DNA from: Lysobacter sp.
Lineage (GTDB): Bacteria; Pseudomonadota; Gammaproteobacteria; Xanthomonadales; Xanthomonadaceae
Length of the DNA: 64,000 bases
Direction of reading: 5' to 3'
Assembly: GCA_013141175.1 (NCBI GenBank)
Contig: JABFRN010000001.1
Location: forward strand, 3,678,001 to 3,742,000
Within the stretch, counting starts at the first letter, position 1, and each line of letters starts with the position of its first letter. The translations under genes were made by a program, and so were the position numbers. The notes below the pieces were generated by a model. The model made no database searches. It was given only the letters and a program-made list of their open reading frames with translations, and had not been told where the DNA came from. Shown piece by piece: positions 17,556 through 27,495 of the stretch.

Positions 17556-20500
17556 GCATCGCGGAACTCAGCATCCGTCGACCGGTCACGGCAGTGATGC
17601 TGTTCGTGTCGCTGTTCGTGATCGGCCTGATCGCCGCACTGAGGCTGCCGCTGGAGGCGTTTCCGGAAGTGTCGCCGCCTTTCATCTTCGTGCAGATGCC
17701 GTATTCCGGCTCGACGCCGGAGGAGGTCGAGCGCACGGTGCTGCGTCCGGTCGAAGAAGCGATTTCGACGATGTCCGGCGTCAAACGCATGGATTCGTCG
17801 GCGCGTGCCGACGGAGCCAATGTGTTCCTGCAATTCTCGGACTGGGACCGGGATGTGGCGATCGCCGCGTCCGAGGCGCGCGAGCGGATCGACGCGATCC
17901 GCGACGACCTGCCGGACGATCTGCAGCGCTATTTCGTGATGAAATTTTCGACCACCGATCAGCCCGTGCTGCGGGTGCGCCTGGCGGCGCAGAGCGATCT
18001 GACCGGCGCCTACGACATGATCGAGCGCGAGTTCAAGCGCAGGCTCGAACGCATTCCCGGTGTCGCACGCGTCGAGATTTCAGGGGCGCCACCGAACGAA
18101 GTGGAGATCGCCGTCGACCCGGACCGGCTCACTGCGCACGGCGTCGGTATCAATGACCTGAACATGCGTCTGCAGGCGGTCAATTTCTCCGTTTCCGCAG
18201 GGCAGATCAATGACGGTGGCCAACGCATGCGCGTGCAGCCGGTCGGAGAGCTCGGCGATCTCGATCAACTGCGCAACCTGGTGGTCGACGGAAAGGGCAC
18301 GCGCCTGCGCGACATCGCCGATGTCCGCTTCAAACCGTCGCGGATGAACTACGGCCGCCGTCTCGACGGCAGGCCCGCAGTCGGCATCGACGTGTTCAAG
18401 GAGCGCAACGCCAACCTCGTCGAGGTGTCGCGCAACGCGCTCAACGAAGTGGAGAACATCCGCAAGGAGCCGGCGCTGCAGGATGTGCAGATCAAGGTCA
18501 TCGACAACCAGGGCGACAATGTCACCACGTCTCTGCTTGAACTGGCCGAAGCCGGCCTGATCGGATTGCTGCTGTCGATCGCCGTGCTGTACTTTTTCCT
18601 GCGGCACTGGGCATCGACCCTGATGGTCACGTTGGCGATCCCGATCTGCTTCGTGATCACCCTCGGCTTCATGTATTTCTCCGGAGTCACGCTCAACATC
18701 CTGTCGATGATGGGGCTGCTGCTGGCGATCGGCATGCTGGTCGACAATGCGGTCGTGGTGGTCGAGAGCATCTATCAGGAGCGCGAAAAGAATCCCGGCA
18801 ATCCGCGCCTCGCATCGATTCTGGGCACGCGGCACGTCGCCATCGCGCTTTCGGCCGGCACGCTCTGCCATTGCATCGTTTTCCTGCCGAATCTGTTCGG
18901 CGAAAGCAATTTCATCAGCATCTACATGTCGCAGATCGCGATCACCATTTCCGTCTCGCTGCTGGCCTCCTGGCTGGTCGCGGTGAGCCTGATCCCGATG
19001 GCATCGGCGCGGATGAAGACGCCTCCGGTGGTGCGCAGCGCGAGCGGCATCATTCCGCGCCTGCAGCACCGCTATGCGCAGCTGTTGCGTTGGTCGCTGG
19101 AGCATCGCGGCAAGAGCATCCTCGGCATCGTGCTGATCATCCTCGTCAGCCTGATTCCGATGAAGATGACAAAGGTCAACATGTTCGGCGGCGATGAGGG
19201 CGGCGAGGCCAATGTCTACTATCAGTTCAAGGGCAGCTTCACCAAGGAACAGATGTCGGACGAAGTGCTCACGGTCGAGAATTTCCTCAACGCCAACCGC
19301 AAGCGTTTCCACATCGAACAGTTGTACTCGTGGTACAGCGAGGATGGTGGTGCATCGACCAAGATCACGTTCGACACGGAAAAGGCCGAACGGCTCAAAC
19401 CATTGATCGATACCCTGAGCAAGGAGCTGCCGAAATCCGCGCGCGCGACGATCGGGATCGGCAACAACGACGGTCCGGGCGGTGGTGGTGGCGGTCCCAA
19501 CGCGGAGAGTCTGCAGGTGCGTCTGGTCGGCGATTCGACCCAGGCGTTGCGCGAGCTCGCGGATGACGTGATTCCGATTCTCGCCAGGACTCCGGGGTTG
19601 CGCGACGTACGCATCGATTCCGGCGACCAGAACAGTGAATTGTCGATGCGCGTCGACCGCGAGCGGGCGGCGGCTTTCGGCTTCAGTGCGGAGGACGTTT
19701 CGCGCTTCGTCGGTCTTGCCCTGCGTGGCGCCCCGCTGCGCGAATTCAAGCGCGGCGAGAACGAAGTGCCCGTATGGGTACGCTTCGCCGGGGCCGAGAA
19801 GTACGGCGTCGCCGATGTTGCGGCCTTCACGGTGCGCTCGCCGGATGGCCGGATGGTTCCGCTGCTGGCGATGGTCGATGTCACCGTGAAGCCTGCCGCC
19901 ACCGAGATCACGCGCGCCAACCGGCAGACCGCATTGACGATCCAGGCGAACCTGGTCGATAAAGTGACGCCGGAGGAAGCACGCAAGTCCATCGAAGAAA
20001 CGTTGAAGAAAATCTCGTTTCCGGCGGGCTACAGCTTCACCTTCGATCAGAGCAACGGCTTCGACGACGGCGAAGCGATGCAGCAGATGATGTTCAACCT
20101 GATCATCGCACTGGTGATGATCTATGTGGTGATGGCGGCGGTCTTCGAGTCTCTGATGTTTCCGGCAGCCATCATGTCCGGCGTGCTGTTTTCGGTGTTC
20201 GGCGTGTTCTGGTTGTTCTGGCTGACCGGCACGGAGTTCAACATCATGGCCTTCATCGGCATCCTGGTGCTGATGGGCGTGGTGGTGAACAACGGGATCG
20301 TGATGATCGAGCACATCAACAACCTGCGACGACGCGGCATGTCGCGCACCGATGCGCTGGTCGAAGGCAGTCGCGAGCGCCTGCGCCCGATCCTGATGAC
20401 GATGGGCACGGCGATCCTGGCGATGGTGCCGATCGCGATGGGCAACACGCAGATGGGCGGCGACGGACCGTCGTACTTCCCGATGGCCCGCGCCATCGCC

Positions 20501-20659
20501 GGAGGCCTGGCGTTCTCGACGATCGTCAGTCTGCTGTTCCTGCCGACCATCTACGCGATTCTCGACGATATGCGCGCCGCCACCGCGCGCACGATCCTGC
20601 GGGCGAAGGGCAAGCAGGGCGTGCCGGCAGCGGCGGTTGTCGCGATCAACGCCGAATGA
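17552..20659 (+). CDS. RND efflux permease 2
   Basis: A 1035-residue permease of normal length with the TM4 signature LLAIGMLVDNAVVVVES (about 395-411) and a Gly-run loop (about 640-655) in the second porter region. It has a different sequence from permease 1, so this is not a recent duplication. One adaptor plus two unlike permeases recalls MdtABC, where the two permeases form a mixed trimer; that assembly here is inference. The operon ends at a hairpin (20664-20684). Substrate unknown. Confidence 0.92.
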   Translation: MSIAELSIRRPVTAVMLFVSLFVIGLIAALRLPLEAFPEVSPPFIFVQMPYSGSTPEEVERTVLRPVEEAISTMSGVKRMDSSARADGANVFLQFSDWDRDVAIAASEARERIDAIRDDLPDDLQRYFVMKFSTTDQPVLRVRLAAQSDLTGAYDMIEREFKRRLERIPGVARVEISGAPPNEVEIAVDPDRLTAHGVGINDLNMRLQAVNFSVSAGQINDGGQRMRVQPVGELGDLDQLRNLVVDGKGTRLRDIADVRFKPSRMNYGRRLDGRPAVGIDVFKERNANLVEVSRNALNEVENIRKEPALQDVQIKVIDNQGDNVTTSLLELAEAGLIGLLLSIAVLYFFLRHWASTLMVTLAIPICFVITLGFMYFSGVTLNILSMMGLLLAIGMLVDNAVVVVESIYQEREKNPGNPRLASILGTRHVAIALSAGTLCHCIVFLPNLFGESNFISIYMSQIAITISVSLLASWLVAVSLIPMASARMKTPPVVRSASGIIPRLQHRYAQLLRWSLEHRGKSILGIVLIILVSLIPMKMTKVNMFGGDEGGEANVYYQFKGSFTKEQMSDEVLTVENFLNANRKRFHIEQLYSWYSEDGGASTKITFDTEKAERLKPLIDTLSKELPKSARATIGIGNNDGPGGGGGGPNAESLQVRLVGDSTQALRELADDVIPILARTPGLRDVRIDSGDQNSELSMRVDRERAAAFGFSAEDVSRFVGLALRGAPLREFKRGENEVPVWVRFAGAEKYGVADVAAFTVRSPDGRMVPLLAMVDVTVKPAATEITRANRQTALTIQANLVDKVTPEEARKSIEETLKKISFPAGYSFTFDQSNGFDDGEAMQQMMFNLIIALVMIYVVMAAVFESLMFPAAIMSGVLFSVFGVFWLFWLTGTEFNIMAFIGILVLMGVVVNNGIVMIEHINNLRRRGMSRTDALVEGSRERLRPILMTMGTAILAMVPIAMGNTQMGGDGPSYFPMARAIAGGLAFSTIVSLLFLPTIYAILDDMRAATARTILRAKGKQGVPAAAVVAINAE

Positions 20660-20663
20660 TGAT

Positions 20664-20684
20664 CCGCGAGGCTGGGCCTCGCGG
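20664..20684. terminator. Terminator hairpin between RND operon and TraB-family gene
   Basis: CCGCGAGG-CTGGG-CCTCGCGG, perfect 8-base arms, 4 bases after the permease 2 stop and followed by GTTGTTT. It serves the plus strand and possibly both. Confidence 0.7.
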
Positions 20685-20690
20685 GTTGTT

Positions 20691-21944
20691 TCAAGACATC
20701 AACTTGCCGAGGATTCTTGCGCCACCGATCCAGATGCCGGCCATGCTTCCGAAGTTGGTGAGCAGGAAGTTCAGCAGCGTGCGCGAGACCCGGTTGCGAT
20801 ACCAGCCGCGCAGGGTCTGCACATCGTCGCGCAATCCCAGGAAGTCGGCATAGGTGGGTTTGCGGATGCGGGCTTCGACCAGCGCGCTGAAGGTGCCGGT
20901 GGGCACGCCCATGCGAAAGGGCTTGAGCGGTGCCAGCAGGGCGGCGGTCAGGATGCTGAGCGGATGTCCGCCCGCGATCAGGCAACCCAGCGCCGCGAGC
21001 GAGGACGTGAACATCACCCACTGTTTCAGCAGTTCGGCGCCCATCTCGAAACCGCCGTGCCAGAAACCGAAGCCGATGCCGCCCACGATCAGGCAGGTCA
21101 ACGCGATCTTGAACCACGGGATCCTGCTCTTTTTGTGCACGTACTCGAGGCCCGTGCGGATCGATCCGGGCGACTCGGTGTCTTCACGCAGATGCTTGGC
21201 CAGCCCCTGCAGATGTCCGGCACCGACCACCGCCAGCACTTCACGGCCGCTGTCCTGCGTCTGTATTTCGCGCAGACGCGCGGCCATGTAGGCATCGCGT
21301 TCGGCGATGACGGTGTCGTAGAGCGCCGGACTGTCGGCGGCGAATTCGCTGAAGCTCGCCTCCAGCATGTCGCCTTCCTTTAAGCCTTCGATCTGTTCGT
21401 CCGAGACTTCCTCGTTGCCGAACAGCGAGGCCATCAGCCCGACGGAGACTTTCGCGCGCCCCCACCAGCCCAGGCGCTGCATCGCGCGCCTGAAGGTCAA
21501 ACCGACATCGCGATCGATCAATTCCAGCGCCAGCCCGCGTTCCCGCGCGTCGAGCACAGCGGCCTTGAGTTCGGCGCCGGGCTCGATGCCCAACTGTTCC
21601 GCGAGTCGCCGCTGGTAGGCGGCCAGCGCGAGATTCGCGGCGAATACCGCGGTCTTGCCTTCGCGCAGCACTTTCACCAGGTCAAGTTTCGCGAGCGCAT
21701 CGGGATCGGTCAGCGCCTGTGCGCGCTGTGGGTCGAGTTCAACCGCGATGGTGTCGTAGTCGCCGGTTGCGATCGCCGCCCGCACCACGTCGACGCTGGT
21801 TTTCGATACGTGAGCCGTGCCCAGAAGGGTGTAGCGGATGCCGTCGCGCTCGACGATCGCATGGGGTTGACCATGGAGTGGGCCAACGTCGACGGGATCC
21901 TCTGCGGCGGGGGAAACGTCGGTGGTGTGGTCGCTCATCGTCAT
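20691..21944 (-). CDS. TraB/PrgY family protein
   Basis: A 417-residue protein with the TraB/TIKI-fold signatures GTAHVS (about 41-46), DTIAVELDPQRAQ (about 64-76) and the C-terminal-side VVGAGHLQG (about 230-238), followed by three to four membrane helices in the last ~140 residues. Family members include PrgY, which lowers pheromone production in Enterococcus, and the TIKI metalloproteases; the His and Glu in these motifs are putative metal ligands. A bacterial role outside that system is unknown. It is the last gene downstream of aguAB, 70 bases away. Confidence 0.85.
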   Translation of the reverse strand: MTMSDHTTDVSPAAEDPVDVGPLHGQPHAIVERDGIRYTLLGTAHVSKTSVDVVRAAIATGDYDTIAVELDPQRAQALTDPDALAKLDLVKVLREGKTAVFAANLALAAYQRRLAEQLGIEPGAELKAAVLDARERGLALELIDRDVGLTFRRAMQRLGWWGRAKVSVGLMASLFGNEEVSDEQIEGLKEGDMLEASFSEFAADSPALYDTVIAERDAYMAARLREIQTQDSGREVLAVVGAGHLQGLAKHLREDTESPGSIRTGLEYVHKKSRIPWFKIALTCLIVGGIGFGFWHGGFEMGAELLKQWVMFTSSLAALGCLIAGGHPLSILTAALLAPLKPFRMGVPTGTFSALVEARIRKPTYADFLGLRDDVQTLRGWYRNRVSRTLLNFLLTNFGSMAGIWIGGARILGKLMS

Positions 21945-22014
21945 CCGGATGTGGGGAGGAAAGAACCGGCGCTTCCGGCGCCGGGTGTGCCTGCGTTTCG
22001 AGCAACGACATCGA

Positions 22015-22917
22015 TCAGTCGCGATAACGCTTCAGCAGATCGCCGTAGGCGTCGATACGGCGGTCGCGCAGGAACGGCCAGATCCGGCGCACGTGTTCGC
22101 TTCGGGCCATGTCGAGCTCGGCCATCAGGATCGTCGCTTCGGTACCGGCTTCGGCGAGGAACTCGCCCTGCGGGCCGAGGATATGGCTGCTGCCCCAGAA
22201 ATCGATGCCGGCGGTGCCGAGTGGAGAAGGCTCATGACCGACGCGATTGCACGACAGTACCGGTATCCCGTTGGCGACCGCATGACCGCGATGGCTGAGG
22301 AGCCATGCATTGCGCTGGCGATCCTTTTCCGCCTGTTCGTCGCTGGGGTCCCAGCCGATGGCTGTTGGATACAGCAACAGTTCCGCGCCTGCGAGCGCCA
22401 TGAGCCGCGCCGCTTCCGGATACCACTGGTCCCAGCACACGAGCACGCCAAGCCGGCCGACCGAGGTGTCGATCGGCGTGAAGCCGAGATCGCCGGGCGT
22501 GAAGTAGAACTTTTCGTAGAAGCCCGGATCGTCCGGGATATGCATCTTGCGGTACTTGCCGGCGGTGCTGCCGTCGGCGTCGAACACCACCGCGGTGTTG
22601 TGGTACAGCCCGGCGGCGCGGCGTTCGAACAGCGAACTCACCAGCACCACCCCATGGAGTTTCGCCAGCGCGGCAAGACGCTCGGTACTGGGGCCGGGAA
22701 TCGTTTCGGCGAGATCGAATTCGTCGACGGACTCGTGCTGACAGAAGTACGCGCCGTTGTGCAGCTCCTGCAACAGCACGAGCTTCGCGCCGCGCTTCGC
22801 AGCTTCGCCGACGCGAGCCTCGATCGCCGACAGATTCGCCTCGGCGTTGCCATCGCCCTGATCGATGACCGCCTGTTCCTGGATCAGTGCGACCGGCACA
22901 TGGGTGCGCTTGCTCAT
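22015..22917 (-). CDS. aguB: N-carbamoylputrescine amidase
   Basis: A 300-residue nitrilase-superfamily enzyme that hydrolyses N-carbamoylputrescine to putrescine, CO2 and ammonia, the last step of the agmatine route. The catalytic triad is visible: Glu51 (LLQELHNGAYF), Lys124 (KYRKMHIPD) and Cys161 (LVCWDQWYPEAAR). The ATG at 22917 overlaps the aguA stop by 4 bases; the frame extends further upstream but inside aguA. Confidence 0.95.
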   Translation of the reverse strand: MSKRTHVPVALIQEQAVIDQGDGNAEANLSAIEARVGEAAKRGAKLVLLQELHNGAYFCQHESVDEFDLAETIPGPSTERLAALAKLHGVVLVSSLFERRAAGLYHNTAVVFDADGSTAGKYRKMHIPDDPGFYEKFYFTPGDLGFTPIDTSVGRLGVLVCWDQWYPEAARLMALAGAELLLYPTAIGWDPSDEQAEKDRQRNAWLLSHRGHAVANGIPVLSCNRVGHEPSPLGTAGIDFWGSSHILGPQGEFLAEAGTEATILMAELDMARSEHVRRIWPFLRDRRIDAYGDLLKRYRD

Positions 22918-23951
22918 GCGATGAGCCCCTCGGGTAATTGCATGGTCAGGCAATGCAGACTGCCGTTCTGCCAGATCAGCGGCCGGCAGGGCACCGGCAC
23001 GATCGCACGACCGGGGAAGGCTTCGGCCATCGCTTCCTGCGCGCGCGCATCCGCGACATCGCCGTAGGACGGGATGAGTACCGCAGCGTTGATGATCAGG
23101 AAATTGGCGTAACTCGCGGCCAAGCGACGCCCCTCGTCGAAGACGGGTTTCGGCCAGGGCAGTGCGAACAATCGATACGGCGTGCCGTCGCGCGTGCGCA
23201 GCGAGGCCAGCTCGGCGGCCATCGCCTGCAGCTCGGGGTAATGGGTGTCGGTGACATCATCGCAAGCCTGGTAGACGATGACGTCCTCCGCAGCGAAGCG
23301 GGCGAGGGTGTCGATATGCGCGTCGGTGTCGTCGCCTTCCAGATAGCCGTGGTCGAGCCAAAGCACACGGTCCTGGGCGAGCCAGCCGGACAATCGCGTG
23401 GTCAACGCTTCGCGCGAAGCATCCGGATGACGTTCGTGCAGGCAGCGCCAGGTCGTGAGCAGGGTGCCGGCGCCGTCGGTTTCGATGGCGCCGCCTTCGA
23501 GCGCGAAGTCGATCTCATGACGTTGCGCATCGGCGAAGACGCCTTGCGAGACCAGCGCTTCGATCAAACGATCGTCGCGGCCGGCTTCGAATTTGCCGCC
23601 CCAGCCGGTGAAGCGGAAATCGAGCAACCGGAAGGATCGGGATTCGCTCGAACGCAAAGTCACCGGCCCCGAGTCGCGCAGCCAGGTATCGTCGTATTCG
23701 ACGGTGATGAATCGCACGCGATTCATATCGACGCGCGCCGAGCGCAGTCGGGCCTCGGCGTAAATCTGCAGGTCATCGTCGGCGATGCAGATCACCGCCG
23801 TCTGGAATGCGGTAATCGCCGCAACGAGGGCGATATAGGTTTCCTCGACATCGACCAGACGCAGGGCCCAGTCGGTGCCGTCGTGAGGCCAAGCGATCAA
23901 TACTGCGGATTGTGGTTCCCATTCCGCAGGAAAACGATACGTTCCAATCAT
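22914..23951 (-). CDS. aguA: Agmatine deiminase
   Basis: A 345-residue peptidyl-arginine-deiminase-family enzyme converting agmatine to N-carbamoylputrescine and ammonia. Supporting motifs: YDDTWLRDSGP, ALEGGAIETDGAGTLLTT, DHGYLEGDDTDAHID and the catalytic Cys334 in NGSLHC. It starts at the ATG at 23951, 2 bases after the stop of the upstream small gene, and overlaps aguB. With aguB it makes putrescine from decarboxylated arginine. Confidence 0.95.
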   Translation of the reverse strand: MIGTYRFPAEWEPQSAVLIAWPHDGTDWALRLVDVEETYIALVAAITAFQTAVICIADDDLQIYAEARLRSARVDMNRVRFITVEYDDTWLRDSGPVTLRSSESRSFRLLDFRFTGWGGKFEAGRDDRLIEALVSQGVFADAQRHEIDFALEGGAIETDGAGTLLTTWRCLHERHPDASREALTTRLSGWLAQDRVLWLDHGYLEGDDTDAHIDTLARFAAEDVIVYQACDDVTDTHYPELQAMAAELASLRTRDGTPYRLFALPWPKPVFDEGRRLAASYANFLIINAAVLIPSYGDVADARAQEAMAEAFPGRAIVPVPCRPLIWQNGSLHCLTMQLPEGLIA

Positions 23952-23953
23952 CG

Positions 23954-24283
23954 TCAGCGGATCGGCGGTTTCGGTCCGACTTCGTTGGCGCCGGCACGGA
24001 TGGCGACGGCATCGATCACGCGATCCTTCTCGAAATAGACGACGAAGTTCGAATAGGTCCAGCGGTTGATCGTCGGCCACTTGCGGCTTTGACCGCCGCG
24101 TGGTGCGAGACGCTGTGCGGGCGCACCGAATTTGCGTTCGACATCGGCCATGCGCATGCCGCGTGCCGGGAGTGTCATGCCAGCCTCTCCGTTCACGCGC
24201 TCGATCAATAGCGTCTCGGCGAAAGCCTGTGGGGCGGCCACGAGCAGCGCGGCGGCGAGGATGGCAATGGAGAGATGGCGCAT
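23954..24283 (-). CDS. Small secreted protein of unknown function
   Basis: A 109-residue protein with a clear Sec signal (MRHLSIAILAAALLVAAPQAFA, cleavage about residue 22). The mature part has the pattern RGMRMADVERKFGAP... followed by WTYSNFVVYFEKDRVIDAV, which resembles the SmpA/OmlA (BamE-like) fold signature of short periplasmic proteins. It ends 2 bases before aguA and so leads the polyamine operon, though no enzymatic link is visible. Confidence 0.7.
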   Translation of the reverse strand: MRHLSIAILAAALLVAAPQAFAETLLIERVNGEAGMTLPARGMRMADVERKFGAPAQRLAPRGGQSRKWPTINRWTYSNFVVYFEKDRVIDAVAIRAGANEVGPKPPIR

Positions 24284-24402
24284 GGGGGAATCTCCTCAAG
24301 CGGAATGCGGATGGCATGCGGAGGCGGGCGCCCACGCGGTCCGGTCGATTGTAAGCGCATCGCCACGAAGCGCGCGATCATCCCGGGCCGGTGCCCAGAC
24401 GC

Positions 24403-24431
24403 GACAAAGGCCGCGAGAAGCGGCCTTTGTC
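24403..24431 (-). terminator. Terminator of rpmJ
   Basis: GACAAAGGCCGC-GAGAA-GCGGCCTTTGTC, perfect 12-base arms, about 50 bases after the rpmJ stop. It contains A/T-rich shoulders in place of a T-tract. Confidence 0.7.
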
Positions 24432-24483
24432 CGGAACTGCGATCGAGGCGCGATATCTCGACGCCTGATCGAAAACCGCTGGA

Positions 24484-24609
24484 TCAGCGCTGACGCGCCT
24501 TGAAGCGGGGATTCGACTTGCAGATCACGAAGACCTTGCCACGGCGGCGGACGACTTTGCAGTCGCGGTGACGGGCCTTCGCCGACTTCAGGGAGGACAA
24601 GACCTTCAT
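24484..24609 (-). CDS. rpmJ: 50S ribosomal protein L36
   Basis: A 41-residue basic protein, [20 protein letters not shown]... ending FKARQR. It is the longer L36 form in which the zinc-binding set is only partly kept (C17 and C30 visible; the classic C-C-C-H set is incomplete), that is the YkgO-like C-minus type. It is monocistronic and divergent from cmk. Confidence 0.9.
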   Translation of the reverse strand: MKVLSSLKSAKARHRDCKVVRRRGKVFVICKSNPRFKARQR

Positions 24610-24784
24610 GTGGAACCTCGGCGATAACGCAGTTGGGTGAATGGGAATGACGCGAAAGGTGACGCAGCCGCCTATTCTGCCGACATTTCGCAGGTGATTC
24701 AAGTGGTTGCATCCGCAAGGCCCCGGTCGCAGGACAAGGGTGCCGGCTACAATGGCCGTCCCGCAACCTTCGCCGAGACCCGAC

Positions 24785-25486
24785 ATGCCCGATCCTGCCG
24801 TCCCGACGCCAAGTACGGACAACCGTGCTGTCGCTGTCCTGACCATCGATGGCCCGTCTGGATCCGGCAAGGGCACGATCAGCCGGCTGATCGCGTCCCG
24901 GTTGGGTTGGCACTACCTGGATTCGGGCGCTCTGTATCGCGGTGTCGGCGTCGCGGCCAGTTGGGCAGGTCTTGATCTCGCCGACCCGGCAGCCTTGGTC
25001 CGCTGTGCTTTCGATGCCCAGATCCGTTTCGAGGAAGCCGCCGACGGCGAGCTGCGGGTGATCGTGAACGGGGTCGACGCCACCGACGAACTGCGTACCG
25101 AAACCGCCGGTGCGGCGGCGTCGGCCATTGCCGCAGTGCCCGAAGTCCGGTCGGCATTGAAGGAGCGGCAGCGCGCATTTCGACGCCCGCCGGGACTGGT
25201 TGCCGACGGCCGCGATATGGGTACGGTGATCTTCCCCGATGCTGCCTTCAAGGTGTTTTTGACCGCCAGCCCCGATGAGCGGGCCGAAAGGCGCTATAAG
25301 CAGTTGAAAGACAAGGGGGTTTCCGTTATCTTCGACGACCTGCTGCGGGAAATCCTCGCCCGCGACGCCCGCGATGCCAATCGCGCGGTGGCGCCCTTGC
25401 GACCGGCCGACGACGCCGTTTGCATCGACACCACCGGCCTTGGCATCGACACGGTCGTCGAACGCGTGTTGGCACTCGTGACCTGA
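24785..25486 (+). CDS. cmk: Cytidylate kinase
   Basis: A 233-residue (d)CMP kinase making (d)CDP from (d)CMP and ATP. P-loop GPSGSGKGT (about 23-31), the CMP-binding region [10 protein letters not shown], and the lid with the [11 protein letters not shown] motif are all present. The ATG at 24785 is chosen over an in-frame start at 24707; a TACAAT -10-like box at 24746-24751 also argues for the shorter form. It lies directly before rpsA, the conserved bacterial order. Confidence 0.93.
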   Translation: MPDPAVPTPSTDNRAVAVLTIDGPSGSGKGTISRLIASRLGWHYLDSGALYRGVGVAASWAGLDLADPAALVRCAFDAQIRFEEAADGELRVIVNGVDATDELRTETAGAAASAIAAVPEVRSALKERQRAFRRPPGLVADGRDMGTVIFPDAAFKVFLTASPDERAERRYKQLKDKGVSVIFDDLLREILARDARDANRAVAPLRPADDAVCIDTTGLGIDTVVERVLALVT

Positions 25487-25493
25487 CGCGCGG

Positions 25494-25511
25494 GGGTCGT
25501 TTCGGCGACCC
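25494..25511 (+). terminator. Hairpin after cmk / start of the rpsA leader
   Basis: GGGTCG-TTTCGG-CGACCC, 6-base arms, 8 bases after the cmk stop. It lacks a T-tract, so it may be a leader stem or processing site instead of a terminator. Confidence 0.35.
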
Positions 25512-25525
25512 GAACGAGAGGTTTC

Positions 25526-25720
25526 ATGCGGCAGGCCCAAGGTCCGACGTATCCGGTGCGCACGCATCGGGCGGCGGTTTTTTCACTTCTCACTCTTACG
25601 GCCACAGGCAATCCCGCCCAGGCCCCTACGGGTGGACCGGTGCTCGACATGGCGTTCGGCGGATTCGTTCGACGCGCATGCGCTCCGGTCTATGTCATCT
25701 ACAGAGCAATCAATCCATGA
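25526..25720 (+). CDS. Possible upstream reading frame in the rpsA leader
   Basis: A 64-codon frame ([14 protein letters not shown]... RAINP) starts at an ATG 5 bases after GAGAGG, a better ribosome site than rpsA itself has, and its TGA stop overlaps the rpsA ATG in an ATGA arrangement. No homology is recognised. It could couple translation to rpsA, or be chance in GC-rich DNA. Confidence 0.25.
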   Translation: MRQAQGPTYPVRTHRAAVFSLLTLTATGNPAQAPTGGPVLDMAFGGFVRRACAPVYVIYRAINP

Positions 25721-27408
25721 CCGAATCATTCGCAGAACTGTTCGAACAGAGCGCGGCAGCCAATCTGTCCAAGCTCAAGCCCGGCTCCATCGTGATCGGC
25801 ACCGTCGTCGATGTCCGCACCGACGTGGTGGTCATCAACGCCGGCCTCAAGTCCGAGGGCATTGTCCCGATCGAACAGTTCCGTAACGACGCCGGCGAGA
25901 TCGACGTCGCAGTCGGCGACACCGTGAAGGTGGCGCTGGACTCCCTCGAAAACGGCTTCGGCGAAACCGTCCTCTCCCGCGACAAAGCCAAGCGCGCGAT
26001 GGTGTGGGACGAGTTGGAAGAAGCGCTGGAAAAGAACGAAACCATCACCGGCCGCATCAGCGGCAAGGTCAAGGGCGGTTTCACCGTCGACATCAAGGAT
26101 GTCCGCGCATTCCTGCCCGGCTCGCTGGTCGATGTGCGTCCGGTGCGCGACCCCGTGTATCTGGAAGGCAAGGAGCTCGAATTCAAGCTCATCAAGCTGG
26201 ACCGCAAACGCAACAACGTGGTCGTTTCCCGGCGCGCCGTGGTCGAGAGCGAGCATTCGGAAGAGCGCGAGCAGTTGCTCGAGAAGCTGGTCGAGGGCGC
26301 CAAGCTCAAGGGCGTGGTCAAGAACCTCACCGATTACGGCGCGTTCGTGGACCTCGGCGGCATCGACGGCCTGCTGCACATCACCGACATGGCCTGGAAG
26401 CGCGTGCGCCATCCGTCCGAAGTGGTCGAAGTCGGCCAGGAACTCGAAGTCCGCGTGCTCAAGTACGATCGCGAGCGCAATCGCGTCAGCCTCGGCCTGA
26501 AGCAGCTGGGCGAGGATCCGTGGGACAACATCGCCCGCCGTTATCCGTCGAACATGCGCATGTTCGGCAAGGTCTCCAACGTCACCGATTACGGCGCGTT
26601 CGTCGAGATCGAGCCGGGCGTCGAAGGCCTGGTCCACGTGTCCGAAATGGATTGGACCAACAAGAACGTCAACCCGTCCAAGGTCGTGCAGGTCGGCGAT
26701 GAAGTCGAAGTCATGATCCTCGACGTGGATGAAGAGCGTCGCCGCATTTCGCTGGGCATGAAGCAGTGCTCCTCGAATCCGTGGGAAACCTTCGCCGCGA
26801 TCCACAAGAAGAACGACAAGGTGTCGGGCCAGATCAAGTCGATCACCGATTTCGGCATCTTCATCGGTCTGGATGGTGGCATCGACGGCCTGATCCACCT
26901 CTCGGATCTGAGCTGGAACACCACCGGCGAAGACGTGGTCCGCAACTTCAAGAAGGGCGACAACCTCGAAGCCGTCGTGCTCGCGGTCGATCCGGAGCGT
27001 GAGCGCATCAGCCTCGGCGTGAAGCAGCTTGAACAGGATCCGTTCGGCCAGTTCATGGCGACCAATCCGAAGGGTACGAAGATCACCGGTACGGTGAAGG
27101 AAGTCGACGCGAAGGGTGCCATGATCGATCTGGGCGACGGCATCGAAGGTTATGTCGGCGCGCGCGACATCAGCTACGACCGCGTCGACGACGCCAGCCA
27201 GCATCTGAAGGTCGGCGACAAGATCGAAGCCAAGCTGATCGGCATGGACCGCAAGGGTCGCACCCTGCAGTTGTCGATCAAGGCGAAGGACGAAGCCGAG
27301 ACCCAGGAAGCGATGGCCGAGTACAACAAGGTCTCCTCCGATGCCGCGAGCGGCACCACCAAGCTCGGCGCTTTGTTGCGCGAGCAGTTGGACAGCCGGT
27401 CCGAGTAA
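25717..27408 (+). CDS. rpsA: 30S ribosomal protein S1
   Basis: A 563-residue mRNA-binding ribosomal protein, near the usual 557. Six S1 (OB-fold) repeats can be followed through the recurring [14 protein letters not shown]-type segments from about residue 20 to 520; repeats 1-2 are the diverged ribosome-binding pair. The ATG at 25717 lacks a strong Shine-Dalgarno sequence, as is usual for rpsA, where S1 represses its own translation. Confidence 0.97.
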   Translation: MTESFAELFEQSAAANLSKLKPGSIVIGTVVDVRTDVVVINAGLKSEGIVPIEQFRNDAGEIDVAVGDTVKVALDSLENGFGETVLSRDKAKRAMVWDELEEALEKNETITGRISGKVKGGFTVDIKDVRAFLPGSLVDVRPVRDPVYLEGKELEFKLIKLDRKRNNVVVSRRAVVESEHSEEREQLLEKLVEGAKLKGVVKNLTDYGAFVDLGGIDGLLHITDMAWKRVRHPSEVVEVGQELEVRVLKYDRERNRVSLGLKQLGEDPWDNIARRYPSNMRMFGKVSNVTDYGAFVEIEPGVEGLVHVSEMDWTNKNVNPSKVVQVGDEVEVMILDVDEERRRISLGMKQCSSNPWETFAAIHKKNDKVSGQIKSITDFGIFIGLDGGIDGLIHLSDLSWNTTGEDVVRNFKKGDNLEAVVLAVDPERERISLGVKQLEQDPFGQFMATNPKGTKITGTVKEVDAKGAMIDLGDGIEGYVGARDISYDRVDDASQHLKVGDKIEAKLIGMDRKGRTLQLSIKAKDEAETQEAMAEYNKVSSDAASGTTKLGALLREQLDSRSE

Positions 27409-27423
27409 TCCGCACCATGGTCT

Positions 27424-27453
27424 GCGGCGGCCCGGATCGAACCGGGTCGCCGC
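27424..27453 (+). terminator. Hairpin between rpsA and ihfB
   Basis: A 12-pair stem (GCGGCGGCCCGG with CCGGGTCGCCGC, one G-T pair) around ATCGAA, 15 bases after the rpsA stop. No T-tract is present. It may cut read-through into ihfB or stabilise the rpsA message. Confidence 0.5.
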
Positions 27454-27495
27454 CGTACCTGTCTCCTGCGGCCCTTTGAAGGATTGCGAACGCCC

